The notes beneath the pieces are model-generated. The model did not search any database. It saw nothing but the letters and a program-made list of their open reading frames with translations, and was not told where the DNA came from. From Bittarella massiliensis (ex Durand et al. 2017) (GTDB taxonomy: Bacteria > Bacillota > Clostridia > Oscillospirales > Ruminococcaceae), in NCBI RefSeq assembly GCF_017566145.1, contig NZ_JABFCL010000005.1, forward strand, positions 1 to 64,000: a DNA stretch of 64,000 nucleotides. Reading direction: 5' to 3'. The position numbers were made by a program, and so were the translations under genes. How positions within the stretch are numbered: position 1 is the stretch's first letter; each line of letters begins with the position of its first letter. This document shows positions 7,993-17,100 of this stretch, piece by piece.

Positions 7993-8637
7993 GTGAAGCG
8001 TTTTGCAAAAGTCCACAAGTGGGAGTGGGCCCTGGCTCTGGCCTCGGTCCTCTGCATCTTCTACGCGGCGGTGTCCGCAGAGGGGGAGTCGGTGGAGACC
8101 ATCCGCGAGAACACCGTGCGGCTGCACATCGTGGCGAACTCCGACTCGCCGGAGGACCAGGCCCTCAAGCTGCAGGTGCGCGACGCGGTGCTGGCCCGCT
8201 CCGACGAGCTCTTCGGCGACCTCGAGGGAAAGGAGGAGGCCCTGACCGCCCTCCGGGAAAAACTGCCCGCCATCGAGGAGGCCGCTGAGGAGGCTCTGCG
8301 GGAAAACGGCTGTCAGGAGCCGGTGCGCGCCGAACTGACAAACCTCTATTTTGACATCAAGCGCTACGGCGACAGGGCGATCCTCCCAGCGGGGGAGTAC
8401 GACGCGCTGCAGCTGGTCATCGGCGAGGGGCAGGGCCACAACTGGTGGTGCGTCATGTTCCCGCCCCTCTGCGTCCCCACTGCCAGCGAACAGACCCCCG
8501 ACGCCGTCTACGGCGAGGCGGCGGGGGAGATCGACCCCGCCCAGGGGGTGGAGGTCAAGTTCAAGGTGGTGGAGTGGTTTGAGGGGGTGCAGCGCTTCTT
8601 CTCCGGCGGGAAGAGCGCCGCGCGCTACACCCACTAG
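7993..8637 (+). CDS. spoIIR: Stage II sporulation protein R
   Basis: SpoIIR is made in the forespore, exported, and triggers SpoIIGA to process pro-sigma-E in the mother cell. The 214-aa protein has an N-terminal membrane/signal segment (WALALASVLCIFYAAVS) and the family core VRLHIVANSDSPEDQALKL, then NWWCVMFPPLC. I chose GTG 7993 behind GGAAGGGG; an in-frame TTG at 7939 overlaps the -10 box and is unlikely. It is monocistronic, bounded by a strong terminator. Its presence is good evidence that the organism forms endospores. Confidence 0.93.
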   Translation: MKRFAKVHKWEWALALASVLCIFYAAVSAEGESVETIRENTVRLHIVANSDSPEDQALKLQVRDAVLARSDELFGDLEGKEEALTALREKLPAIEEAAEEALRENGCQEPVRAELTNLYFDIKRYGDRAILPAGEYDALQLVIGEGQGHNWWCVMFPPLCVPTASEQTPDAVYGEAAGEIDPAQGVEVKFKVVEWFEGVQRFFSGGKSAARYTH

Positions 8638-8649
8638 AGCGGGTTTTGA

Positions 8650-8698
8650 GCGGGCGGCCACAGCGGAAGGATTTTCCGCTGTGGCCGCCCGCCTTTTT
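8650..8698 (+). terminator. Strong terminator after spoIIR
   Basis: A perfect 19-bp stem (arms 8650-8668 and 8674-8692) with a 5-nt loop, followed by CTTTTT. Confidence 0.92.
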
Positions 8699-8712
8699 GC
8701 GTCCCGGACAAC

Positions 8713-8741
8713 TTGCCCGGCGGGGCAAAACGTGTTATCCT
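8713..8741 (+). promoter_or_regulatory. Promoter for addBA
   Basis: TTGCCC (8713-8718), a 17-nt spacer and TATCCT (8736-8741) preceded by TGT (extended -10). A CCGCCC/GGGCGG hairpin lies in the short leader before addB. Confidence 0.55.
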
Positions 8742-8811
8742 GAAAGGCAAATGACAGCCTCTTGCGCCGCCCTTTTGGGGCGGTGGAAGGGGCGGGAAGG
8801 AGGAGAGGGAG

Positions 8812-11800
8812 ATGCTGCAACTGGTGCTGGGCCGGGCCAAGACCGGCAAGAGCACCCTGCTGGAGAGCCGGGTCGCCCAGCGGGCCGCCCAGGGGCGGGA
8901 GGTGCTGTTTCTGGTGCCGGAACAGGCCTCCTACCAGACCGAGAGCCGCCTCTTTTCCGCCCTGCCCCACGGCGATTTCAGCCGGGTGCAGGTCCTCTCC
9001 ATCACCCGGCTGTGCGAGACCATCTTCTCCCAAAACGGCGGTCTCTCCGTTCCTGACCTGACCGGGGTGGGGGCGGCCTCCCTCATGGCCTCGGCCTTTT
9101 ACGAGACCAAAGACCAGCTGCGCCTCTACGGCGGCCAGCCGGTGACCGAGGGCTTTCTCTCGGCCCTCATCGCCGCCCGGGAGGAGTTTCAGAACATGGG
9201 CCTCTCGCCCCAGGCCATCGACGAGGCCGCCCAGGCCCTGGGGAGCCCGGCCCTGCAGGACAAGCTGGGGGACTTCTCCGCTGTCTTTGCCGCCTTTGAC
9301 GCCCTCTTGGACCGCAGCTTCACCGACGAACCGGGGAAGATTTACCGCGCCATCGACCGGCGGGGGGATTTCTTTTTGGGCAAGTCGGTTTTTGTGGACG
9401 CCTTCACCGGCTTCACCAAGCCCCAGCACGACCTGCTCGACTGCATCCTGCGGGAGGCGGAGGAGGTGACGGTGGCCCTCTGCTGCGACGACCCCTGGCA
9501 GGGGGACGGGCGGGAGCTCTCTCCCTTTTACGAGGCCCGCAAGACCGCCCGCCGCCTGGCCCGCAGCTGCCGGGAGATGGGGGTGGGGGTGGCCGAGCCC
9601 GAGCGGCTGGACACCCCCCGCTTTGCCTCTGCCGACCTGCGCCAGGTGGAGGCGGCTTTTGCCGGACGGCAGCCCGCGCCGCTGGAAGAGGGGAAGGTGC
9701 GGGTCTTTGCCGCCCCCGACCGGTTTGCCGAGTGCGACTGGGCCGCGGCCGAGATCGACCGGCTCTGCCGACAGGGCTACCGCTACCGGGAGATCGCCGT
9801 CCTCTGCCGCCGGGCCGACGACTGCGCCGTGGCCATCCGCCAGGCCTTTGACCGGCGGGAGATCCCCTATTTTATCGACGAGAACCAGCCGGTCTATGCC
9901 AAGCCCACCGTCAGCCTGGTACTGGCCATCTTGCGGGCCCTCACCCGGGGGCTGGACGGAGACGGCCTTCTCCTCATCGCCCGGCAGGGGCTGGCCGACG
10001 CCGACGAGGAGACCCTCTGCGATCTGGAAAACTACCTCTACACCTGGAACCTCTCGGGGGCGGCCCTCAAGCGGCCCTTTGAAAAAAATCCCGACGGCTT
10101 CGGCGGTCCCCTCACCCCCGAAGGGGCCGAGACCCTGCGCCGGGTCGAGGCCCTGCGTCAAGCCGTGTGCGACCCCCTGATCGCCTTTGAGAAGAGCTGC
10201 CGCCGCGGCACCGGCAGACAGATTGTCAAGGGCCTCTTTTCGCTGCTGGAGCGCTACGGCACGGCCCGGCTGGGGGAGCGGCAGGTGGCCCGGCTGGACG
10301 AGCTGGGGGAGAGTGCTCTGGCCGACGACTTTGTGGCCCAGTGGGACGCCCTGGTGGCGGTGCTGGACGAGCTCTACCTCACCCTGGGGGACCAGCCGCT
10401 GGACATCGACCGGTTTGCCGAGATTTTTCGCCTCTCCCTCAAGGCGGGGGATTTTGGCGCCATCCCCCGCAGCCTGGACCAGGTCATTGTGGGCTCGGCG
10501 GACAAGACCCGGCTGGAGGGCTGTCGGGTCTGCTTTGTGCTGGGGGCGACCTTTGGGGCCTTTCCCCTGCAGGAGGACCCGCCGGGGCTGCTGACCCAAA
10601 AGGAGAAAAACGCTTTGGCCGAGTGGGGCCTTGCCTACGCCGTGGACACCGGCGAGGCGGTGAGCCGGGAACTGGGCTACTGCTACAATGCGGTCTGTGC
10701 CCCCAGCGAGCGGCTCTACATCGGCTACCACACCGCCTCGCTGAAGGGGGAGCAGTTTGAGCCCAGCGAGCTGGTGGAGACCGCCCTGAAAATTCCCGGC
10801 CTTGCGGTGGAGGACGGGGAATTGGCGGGGGAGGAGGCCGTCTCCAACCGGGAGACCGCCTTTGCCGCCCTCTGCGCCGGGGAGGATCCGGCCCTGACAG
10901 CCGCCCTGGCCCAGGCACTGGGCGAGCCGGAGCGCCGCCGGTTGGAGCGGGTGCGCCGCAGCGGCGAGGGCTACCGCTTCACCCTCGGAAGGGAGGCCAG
11001 CTACCTCCTCTTCGGGCCCAAATTAAACCTCTCCCCCACCGGGCTGGAGCAGTTTGAAAACTGCCCCTTCTCCTTCTACCTCAAGCGGGGGCTGGGGCTC
11101 GCCCCGCCCCCCAAGGGGGAGGTCTCCCCCTTGGAGACGGGCAGCTTTATCCACTACCTGCTGGAACAGGCCCTCAAAACCTATGGGCGGGATTTTCCCG
11201 CCGTCCCCCGGGCGGAGCTGGACGGCTTTGTGGACACCGCCGCCGCCCGCTACGGGGCGGAGCAGCTGGGGGAGGAAAACCTCACCGAGCGCCAGCAGTA
11301 CCTGCTGCAGAAGGTGCGGGAGAACACCAAGTTGCTGCTGACCCACCTGCAGAGAGAACTGGCCCAGAGCCAGTTTTTTCCCGCTGCCTTCGAGCTGCCG
11401 GTGGGGGAGGGGAAGGGCGCCCCGCCCCTGCGGGTGCGGGCCGCCGACGGCACCGAGGTGGCGGTGCAGGGGTATGTGGACCGGGTGGACACCTGCGAGA
11501 TCGACGGCCAGCCCTACCTGCGGGTGGTGGACTACAAGTCGGGGGGGAAGGCCTTCTCCTTGAGCGATGTGTACAGCGGGCTGAATATGCAGATGCTCAT
11601 CTACCTCTTCTCCCTCTGCCAGAAGGAAGGGCCCTTTGCCGGCAGCCTGCCCGCCGGGGTCCTCTACATGCCCGCCGCCGTCACCTATTCCGACGTGGAG
11701 GGGGAGCCGGACGAGGGGTCCGCCGCCCTCTTTTCCAAGGGGCTGACCCAGAGCGGGCTGGTGCTGCGGGATTTGGAGGTGGTCCGCGCCATGGAGCCGG

Positions 11801-12105
11801 GGGTGGCGGGGAACTTCATCCCCGTCAAGCAGAACAAGGACGGCACCTTCAGCAAGCAAAGCCGCCTGGCGACGCTGGAGCAGATGGGCCAGATCGAGGG
11901 GCACATCCGCCACACCATGGCCGGGTTGGTGGACGCGCTGCGCCAGGGGGAGATCGGCGCTGTGCCCCTGCAAAGGGAGCAGTTTCTCCCCTGCACCTAC
12001 TGCGACTACCGCCGGGTCTGCCTCATCGAGGAGAAGGACGAGCGGCGGGAGTGCCCCAAGCTGAAGGGGGACGCCGAATTTTACCAGAGGACAAAGGGGG
12101 AGTGA
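8812..12105 (+). CDS. addB: ATP-dependent nuclease subunit B
   Basis: The AddB subunit (1097 aa) of the AddAB helicase-nuclease that resects double-strand breaks for RecA. The N-terminal Walker A is GRAKTGKST (about 7-15). The RecB-type nuclease motif is VVDYKSGG near 905-912. The four cysteines of the AddB iron-sulfur staple are present: Cys751 (FENCPF), Cys1061, Cys1064 and Cys1070 (CTYCDYRRVC). Length fits the family. ATG follows AAGGAGGAG. The addA start is 3 nt downstream, so the complex is made from one mRNA. Confidence 0.95.
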   Translation: MLQLVLGRAKTGKSTLLESRVAQRAAQGREVLFLVPEQASYQTESRLFSALPHGDFSRVQVLSITRLCETIFSQNGGLSVPDLTGVGAASLMASAFYETKDQLRLYGGQPVTEGFLSALIAAREEFQNMGLSPQAIDEAAQALGSPALQDKLGDFSAVFAAFDALLDRSFTDEPGKIYRAIDRRGDFFLGKSVFVDAFTGFTKPQHDLLDCILREAEEVTVALCCDDPWQGDGRELSPFYEARKTARRLARSCREMGVGVAEPERLDTPRFASADLRQVEAAFAGRQPAPLEEGKVRVFAAPDRFAECDWAAAEIDRLCRQGYRYREIAVLCRRADDCAVAIRQAFDRREIPYFIDENQPVYAKPTVSLVLAILRALTRGLDGDGLLLIARQGLADADEETLCDLENYLYTWNLSGAALKRPFEKNPDGFGGPLTPEGAETLRRVEALRQAVCDPLIAFEKSCRRGTGRQIVKGLFSLLERYGTARLGERQVARLDELGESALADDFVAQWDALVAVLDELYLTLGDQPLDIDRFAEIFRLSLKAGDFGAIPRSLDQVIVGSADKTRLEGCRVCFVLGATFGAFPLQEDPPGLLTQKEKNALAEWGLAYAVDTGEAVSRELGYCYNAVCAPSERLYIGYHTASLKGEQFEPSELVETALKIPGLAVEDGELAGEEAVSNRETAFAALCAGEDPALTAALAQALGEPERRRLERVRRSGEGYRFTLGREASYLLFGPKLNLSPTGLEQFENCPFSFYLKRGLGLAPPPKGEVSPLETGSFIHYLLEQALKTYGRDFPAVPRAELDGFVDTAAARYGAEQLGEENLTERQQYLLQKVRENTKLLLTHLQRELAQSQFFPAAFELPVGEGKGAPPLRVRAADGTEVAVQGYVDRVDTCEIDGQPYLRVVDYKSGGKAFSLSDVYSGLNMQMLIYLFSLCQKEGPFAGSLPAGVLYMPAAVTYSDVEGEPDEGSAALFSKGLTQSGLVLRDLEVVRAMEPGVAGNFIPVKQNKDGTFSKQSRLATLEQMGQIEGHIRHTMAGLVDALRQGEIGAVPLQREQFLPCTYCDYRRVCLIEEKDERRECPKLKGDAEFYQRTKGE

Positions 12106-12108
12106 CCA

Positions 12109-15100
12109 ATGGCTGAAAAGCCCCGCTTTACCAGGTGGCAGCAGGCCGCGGTGGACGACCGGGGGGGCACCCTGCTCGTCAGCGCCGCCGCCGGTTCGGG
12201 CAAGACCTCGGTCCTCACCAGCCGGGTGGTCTCCCTCCTGGCCGACGAGACAGCCCCCGTCAGCCCGGAGGAACTGCTCATCGTCACCTTTACCAACGCC
12301 GCCGCCGCCGAGATGAAACAGCGCATCTACACCGGGCTGGCCGCCGAGATCGCCGCCCGGCCGGGCGGCGCCTTTTTGCGCCGCCAGCAGGCCCTGGTCT
12401 CCCGCGCCGACATCTGCACCATCGACTCCTTTTGCATCAAGCTGGTGCGGGAGCACTTCTCGGCCCTGGGCATCCGCCGGGACTTCTCCATTGTGGAGGG
12501 GGCTCAGGCGGGGCTGCTCAAGCAGCGGGCCCTGGGCGAGACTTTGCAGGAGCTCTACGAGGAGGCGGAGCCCGCCTTTTTGCAGATGGCCGAGCTGGTC
12601 AACGCCGAGCGCAGCGACCGCCGGCTGGAGGACATCCTCTTAAAGCTGCACGACTTTCTCCAGTCCCTGCCCTACCCCCAAAACTGGATCGACGGCGCCC
12701 TGGCCCTCTACGGCGGGGACCGGCCAGCGGGGGAGAGCGTCTGGGGCAGGGCCCTCCTCGCGGGCGCGGCGGAGATGCTCTCCTTCTCCCTCGCCCAGCT
12801 GGAGAAGATGGGCGAACTCGCCGCCGGGGACGGAAAGCTGGCCGCAGCCATGGCCCCGGTGATCGAGAGCGATCGAGCCCTGGTGCAAAGCGCCCTGGAT
12901 GCAGCGCAGGCCGGGAACTTGGGCGGCTTGGAGGAGCGGCTGCGGGGGGGCGGCTTTGCCCGCTTCCCCACGGTGCGGGGCTATGCCGACGACCCGCTCA
13001 AGGTGCGCGTCAAGGAGCTGCGCGACGAGGTGCGGGCCGACTGGGCCGAGTGGCGGGACAAGCGCCTCTGCCGCACCCCTGCCCAGCACCGGGAGGACAT
13101 GGAGGCCCTGCGCCCCCTGGTGGCCGCCCTCTACGGGGCGGTGAGCCGCTTTGGCCGCAAGCTGGAGGAGCGCAAGCGGGCCGAAAACCAGTTTGAGTTC
13201 TCCGACTTGGAGCAGTATGCCCTGCGGCTGTGCACCACCACCGACGGGGTGCAGATCCTCCCCAGCGAGCTGGCGAGGGAACTGTCAAATGCCATCTCCT
13301 TTATCATGGTGGACGAGTACCAGGACACCAACGGGGTGCAGGACGCCCTCTTTCAGTCCCTCTCCAAGGGGGGGGAGAACCTCTTTTTGGTGGGGGACGT
13401 CAAGCAGAGCATCTACCGCTTTCGCCAGGCCAAGCCGGAGATATTCATCGCCAAGAAGGAGCAGTTTCACCCCTACGACGGCAGCGCCTACCCGGCCCTC
13501 ATCACCCTGGACCAAAATTTCCGCAGCGCCAAGGGGGTCACCGACTTTGTCAACTTCCTCTTCTCCCGGGTCATGAGCCGGGAGGTGGGGGAGATCCCCT
13601 ACGGCGAGGGGGAGGAGCTGGTCTACTCCGGCGGGTACGACGGCGCGGCGGTGGACGACGCGCCCGAAATCTACCTGGTGGACGGCGGCCCCCCGCAGCC
13701 CCGGGAGGGGGAGGAGCCGCCCCCGCCCGACCGCCGCACCCTGGATGAGAGGGAGGCCGACTTTGTCGCCCAGAAGATCCTCTCCATGGTGGAGGGCGGA
13801 TTTTTGGTCAAGGACGGCCCGGTCACCCGCCCCGCCCGCTACGGCGACTTTGCCGTGCTGCTGCGCTCCGCCAACACCCTGGCCCCCCTCTACCTAGAGC
13901 GGCTGGAATTGGCGGGGGTTCCGGCCAGCGGCAGCGGCAGCCAGGGCTTTCTCGGCCGCAAGGAGATCGGGATGCTCACCGATTTGCTCAAGTGCATCGA
14001 CAACCCAAAGGACGACGTGGCCCTGGCCGGGGCCATGCTCTCCCCCCTCTACGGCTTCACCCCCGACGAGCTGGCCAAGATCCGCGCCGGTGCGCCCAAG
14101 GGGGCGGGGAAGGGCCTTTACGCCCGGCTGCTGGGGGCGGCGTCCACCCCCAAGATAGACGGCTTTTTAAAGGACCTGCGCTACTTCCGCGAACTGGCGG
14201 CCGTCCTCCCCGCGCGGGAACTGCTGGGGCGCATCTACCTGGCCACCGATGTGGAAAACCTGGTCAGTGGGCTGGCAAATCCCGCCCCCCGGCGGGAAAA
14301 CCTCCGCCTCTTTCTCACCTATGCCCAGGAGTTCTCCCAGTCCGGCTCGGCGCGGGAGTTTCTGCGCTATCTGGAGCGGGTGGCCGAGGGGGGGGACGAC
14401 CTGCCCGGCGCCCAGTCCGGCGGCGGGGGCAACGGGGTGCGGGTGATGAGTATCCACCGCTCCAAGGGGCTGGAGTTCCCTGTCTGTTTTGTCTCCCGGC
14501 TGGGGGGCGCTTACAACCTGAAGGACGCCCGGGCCCGAGCCCAGGTCTCGCCGACCATGGGCTTTACCTGTTACCGGCGGCGGGAGCACTTTCTGCAGCA
14601 CTCCACCCTGATGCACGAGGCGGCCAAGTGGGAGGCGGTGCAGCAGTCTTTGAGCGAGGAGATGCGGGTGCTCTATGTGGCCCTGACGAGAGCCAAGCAG
14701 AAACTGATCCTCACCGCCGCCCAGAAGGACCCCCAGGGCTATGCCCGCGCCTGCTGGGCCCGGGGCACCAGCCCCTACGCCGTCCGCCGCAGCGGCTGCT
14801 TTGCCGACTTTGTGCTGGCGGCCCTGGCCCAGCACCCGGGGGCCGACGGCCTCTTTCAGGGGGCTGGGGTCATTCTCCCGGCGGGGGAAGCGCCCTTCCC
14901 CTTAAAGGCGGCAGTGGTCCGCCCCGCCCCTCCCACCCCCCGGGAGACGGCGCGGGAAGAGGTGCCGGCCGACCCCGCCCAGGTGGCCCGGCTGCGGGAG
15001 AAACTGGCCTACCAGTACCCCTATCGGGCCCTGACCGCCCTGCCGGCCAAGGCATCGGTCTCCCAGTTGGCCAAGGGGCGCAAGAGCTGGCTCAACACCC

Positions 15101-15633
15101 GCCCGGTCTTTACCTACCAGGGGGGGCTCACCCCCACCGAGCGGGGCAACGCCCACCACAAATTCATGCAGTACTGCGACTACCGGGCCGCCGCGGCCGA
15201 CCCCGAGGGGGAGATCGCCCGCCTGAAGGGGGAACAGTACCTCACCGGCCCCGAGGCCGACTGCATCGACCCTGCCGCCCTGCGCAGCTTTTTTGCGGGC
15301 CCGGTGGGCCGGCGGATCGCCCAGGCCGACCGCATCCACCGGGAGTTGCGGTTTTTCACCCGGATGGATGCAGGGGAGCTGGACGGTGAGGCCGCCGGCT
15401 TTGGGGAGACGGTACTGGTGCAGGGGGTGGCCGACTGCGTCCTCGAAGAGGGGGGCGAACTGACCATCATCGACTACAAGACCGACCGGGTGAAGGACCT
15501 GGCGGCCTTGGGCGAGCGCTATGCCGTGCAGCTGCAAGTCTACACCAAGGGCATCGGCGACCTGCTGGAAAAGCCGGTGCGCCACAAAATCCTCTACTCC
15601 TTTTACCTGCAAAAGGCGCTGGAACTGGAGTAG
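12109..15633 (+). CDS. addA: ATP-dependent helicase/nuclease subunit A
   Basis: A 1174-aa UvrD/Rep-type SF1 helicase with a C-terminal nuclease. Walker A is AAAGSGKTS (about 27-35), followed by VTFTNAAAAEMK, the DE box VDEYQDTN, GDVKQSIYRFRQA, and helicase motifs MSIHRSKGLEFPV and LYVALTRAKQ. The nuclease motif IIDYKTD lies near 1120. With AddB it forms the AddAB complex, the Firmicutes counterpart of RecBCD. The start is ATG 12109, 3 nt after addB. The infC operon promoter follows 31 bases after the stop. Confidence 0.96.
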   Translation: MAEKPRFTRWQQAAVDDRGGTLLVSAAAGSGKTSVLTSRVVSLLADETAPVSPEELLIVTFTNAAAAEMKQRIYTGLAAEIAARPGGAFLRRQQALVSRADICTIDSFCIKLVREHFSALGIRRDFSIVEGAQAGLLKQRALGETLQELYEEAEPAFLQMAELVNAERSDRRLEDILLKLHDFLQSLPYPQNWIDGALALYGGDRPAGESVWGRALLAGAAEMLSFSLAQLEKMGELAAGDGKLAAAMAPVIESDRALVQSALDAAQAGNLGGLEERLRGGGFARFPTVRGYADDPLKVRVKELRDEVRADWAEWRDKRLCRTPAQHREDMEALRPLVAALYGAVSRFGRKLEERKRAENQFEFSDLEQYALRLCTTTDGVQILPSELARELSNAISFIMVDEYQDTNGVQDALFQSLSKGGENLFLVGDVKQSIYRFRQAKPEIFIAKKEQFHPYDGSAYPALITLDQNFRSAKGVTDFVNFLFSRVMSREVGEIPYGEGEELVYSGGYDGAAVDDAPEIYLVDGGPPQPREGEEPPPPDRRTLDEREADFVAQKILSMVEGGFLVKDGPVTRPARYGDFAVLLRSANTLAPLYLERLELAGVPASGSGSQGFLGRKEIGMLTDLLKCIDNPKDDVALAGAMLSPLYGFTPDELAKIRAGAPKGAGKGLYARLLGAASTPKIDGFLKDLRYFRELAAVLPARELLGRIYLATDVENLVSGLANPAPRRENLRLFLTYAQEFSQSGSAREFLRYLERVAEGGDDLPGAQSGGGGNGVRVMSIHRSKGLEFPVCFVSRLGGAYNLKDARARAQVSPTMGFTCYRRREHFLQHSTLMHEAAKWEAVQQSLSEEMRVLYVALTRAKQKLILTAAQKDPQGYARACWARGTSPYAVRRSGCFADFVLAALAQHPGADGLFQGAGVILPAGEAPFPLKAAVVRPAPPTPRETAREEVPADPAQVARLREKLAYQYPYRALTALPAKASVSQLAKGRKSWLNTRPVFTYQGGLTPTERGNAHHKFMQYCDYRAAAADPEGEIARLKGEQYLTGPEADCIDPAALRSFFAGPVGRRIAQADRIHRELRFFTRMDAGELDGEAAGFGETVLVQGVADCVLEEGGELTIIDYKTDRVKDLAALGERYAVQLQVYTKGIGDLLEKPVRHKILYSFYLQKALELE

Positions 15634-15664
15634 GGAAAAAGCCGCCGCCCGCCGCAAAAAACAG

Positions 15665-15693
15665 TTGACAGAGCCAGGTGGGGCTGCTATACT
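15665..15693 (+). promoter_or_regulatory. infC-rpmI-rplT promoter
   Basis: A consensus promoter: TTGACA (15665-15670), 17-nt spacer, TATACT (15688-15693) with the extended TGC. It sits just past addA and gives a leader of about 175 nt before infC. Confidence 0.9.
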
Positions 15694-15699
15694 GGTTTA

Positions 15700-15875
15700 G
15701 ACAACAAAGTAGAACAACATCTGCCGTTCTCACCCACCAGCCTTCTGTGGCGGTGCGGTCAATCAAAAAAGGGGCGCCTCTTCATAGGAGTGGCGTGCGT
15801 TTGAGCGATTGGTCAAGTGCGGCAACGGTGTTGTCGCACTTTTGTAATTTCAGGGCTTATGGAGGTGTATGGGCA
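15700..15875 (+). promoter_or_regulatory. L20-type autoregulatory leader with attenuator
   Basis: The long untranslated leader of the IF3-L35-L20 operon. A 12-bp stem AAGTGCGGCAAC (15815-15826) / GTTGTCGCACTT (15830-15841), with one G-U pair and a GGT loop, is followed by TTGTAATTT. It resembles an intrinsic terminator 20 nt before the infC ribosome site. In Firmicutes the L20 protein binds such leaders to promote premature termination; here that is inference from position and structure. The earlier part (15700-15814) should hold the competing fold. Confidence 0.65.
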
Positions 15876-16391
15876 ATTAAGAAAGACATGCTCATCAATG
15901 AGAGTATTCGAGAAAAAGAGGTTCGGGCAATCGATTCCGACGGCAGTCAGCTGGGCGTTCTCCCCACCCGTCAGGTGTTGGAGATGGCGTACAGCCGCGA
16001 TCTGGACCTGGTCATGATCTCCCCGACGGCACAGCCGCCGGTCTGTAAGATCATGGACTACGGCAAGTACCGCTTTGAACAGTCCAAGCGGGACAAAGAG
16101 GCCAAAAAGAAACAGAAGATCGTCGAAATCAAAGAAGTTCGCATGTCTTTGAACATCGATACTCACGATCTGGAGACCAAGATCGGCCAGGCCAAAAAGT
16201 TTTTGGGCCAGGGCAACAAGGTCAAAGTGTCCATCCGTTTCCGGGGGCGCGAAATGGCCCACAAAAACCTGGGCGTCGAACTGATGAACCGCTTTATTGA
16301 GCTCATCGGCGACGAGGCCGTGGTCGACAAACCGTCCAAGATGGAAGGGCGCAGCATGGTCGCCTTTCTGTCCCCCAAGCCCGTGAAGTAA
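15876..16391 (+). CDS. infC: Translation initiation factor IF-3, ATT start
   Basis: A 171-aa IF-3 that keeps ribosomal subunits apart and proofreads start codons. The N domain begins KKDMLINESIREKEVRAID; the C domain has HDLETKIGQAKKFL and VKVSIRFRGREMAHK. I place the start at ATT 15876, exactly 8 nt after GGAGGTG (15861-15867). The next ATG (15888) is 20 nt from that site, and the nearby ATG 15869 hits a stop after three codons. AUU starts are the known basis of infC autocontrol, because IF-3 rejects them. It is the first gene of infC-rpmI-rplT. Confidence 0.95.
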   Translation: MKKDMLINESIREKEVRAIDSDGSQLGVLPTRQVLEMAYSRDLDLVMISPTAQPPVCKIMDYGKYRFEQSKRDKEAKKKQKIVEIKEVRMSLNIDTHDLETKIGQAKKFLGQGNKVKVSIRFRGREMAHKNLGVELMNRFIELIGDEAVVDKPSKMEGRSMVAFLSPKPVK

Positions 16392-16414
16392 CATTTTAAG
16401 GAGGAGCATATACA

Positions 16415-16612
16415 ATGCCGAAGCTGAAGACGCACACCGGTGCCAAGAAACGCTTTAAGCTGACCAAAAACGGAAAGGTGAAGCGGGGTCACGCCTACAA
16501 GTCCCACATCCTGACCAAAAAGGACACCAAGAGAAAACGCGGCCTGCGCAAAGCGGCTTACGCCGACAAGACCAACGTAGAGGCCATCAAGAAACTGCTG
16601 CCCTACGCCTAA
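16415..16612 (+). CDS. rpmI: 50S ribosomal protein L35 (bL35)
   Basis: A 65-aa, lysine/arginine-rich protein with the L35 signature [17 protein letters not shown] and a normal C-terminus. AGGAGG lies 9 nt before ATG. It is the middle gene of the infC operon and is assembled into the large subunit. Confidence 0.97.
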   Translation: MPKLKTHTGAKKRFKLTKNGKVKRGHAYKSHILTKKDTKRKRGLRKAAYADKTNVEAIKKLLPYA

Positions 16613-16656
16613 ATAGAGGCCGGAATTTTTGAAGGAAACCTAGGAGGTATAAGGAT

Positions 16657-17010
16657 ATGGCTCGTATTAAGAGAGCGACCATGACGCACAAGAGAAGAAA
16701 AAAGGTTCTGAAGCTGGCCAAGGGCTACTACGGCGCCAAGAGCAAGCTGTTTAAAACCGCCAAACAGGCCGTGATGAAATCCGGCCAGTACGCCTACATC
16801 GGCCGCAAGCAGAAAAAGCGCGACTTCCGCAGACTGTGGATCACCCGCATCTCCGCCGGCTGCAAGGCAAACGGCATGAACTACTCCACCTTTATCAACG
16901 GCCTGAAAAAGGCCGGCATCTCCCTCAACCGCAAAATGCTGTCGGAGATCGCCATCCATGACGCCGCCGCCTTCACCGCCCTGTGCGAAAAGGCCAAGGC
17001 CGCTCTGTAA
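16657..17010 (+). CDS. rplT: 50S ribosomal protein L20 (bL20)
   Basis: A 117-aa L20 beginning [20 protein letters not shown] with the conserved [11 protein letters not shown] core. It is needed for early 50S assembly and in Firmicutes is the repressor of its own operon through the upstream leader. It is the last gene before a clear terminator. AGGAGG precedes the ATG. Confidence 0.97.
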   Translation: MARIKRATMTHKRRKKVLKLAKGYYGAKSKLFKTAKQAVMKSGQYAYIGRKQKKRDFRRLWITRISAGCKANGMNYSTFINGLKKAGISLNRKMLSEIAIHDAAAFTALCEKAKAAL

Positions 17011-17032
17011 AGGGGCGTAATATGCGCATCCG

Positions 17033-17065
17033 CCGCCCGGTCAAGCCATTTGACCGGGCGGTTTT
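17033..17065 (+). terminator. Terminator of the infC operon
   Basis: A 12-bp perfect stem CCGCCCGGTCAA (17033-17044) / TTGACCGGGCGG (17050-17061) and TTTT. Confidence 0.88.
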
Positions 17066-17100
17066 CGCACCGCCGCGGGCGGCGAAAGGAGGAAATTGCT

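Noticed and set aside
7990..10731. 913-codon minus-strand frame opposite addB and spoIIR
   Set aside because: A shadow of high-GC codon bias. It spans two unrelated plus-strand genes and a terminator, its product is low-complexity Gly/Leu/Val-rich and matches nothing, while addB and spoIIR are full-length and conserved.
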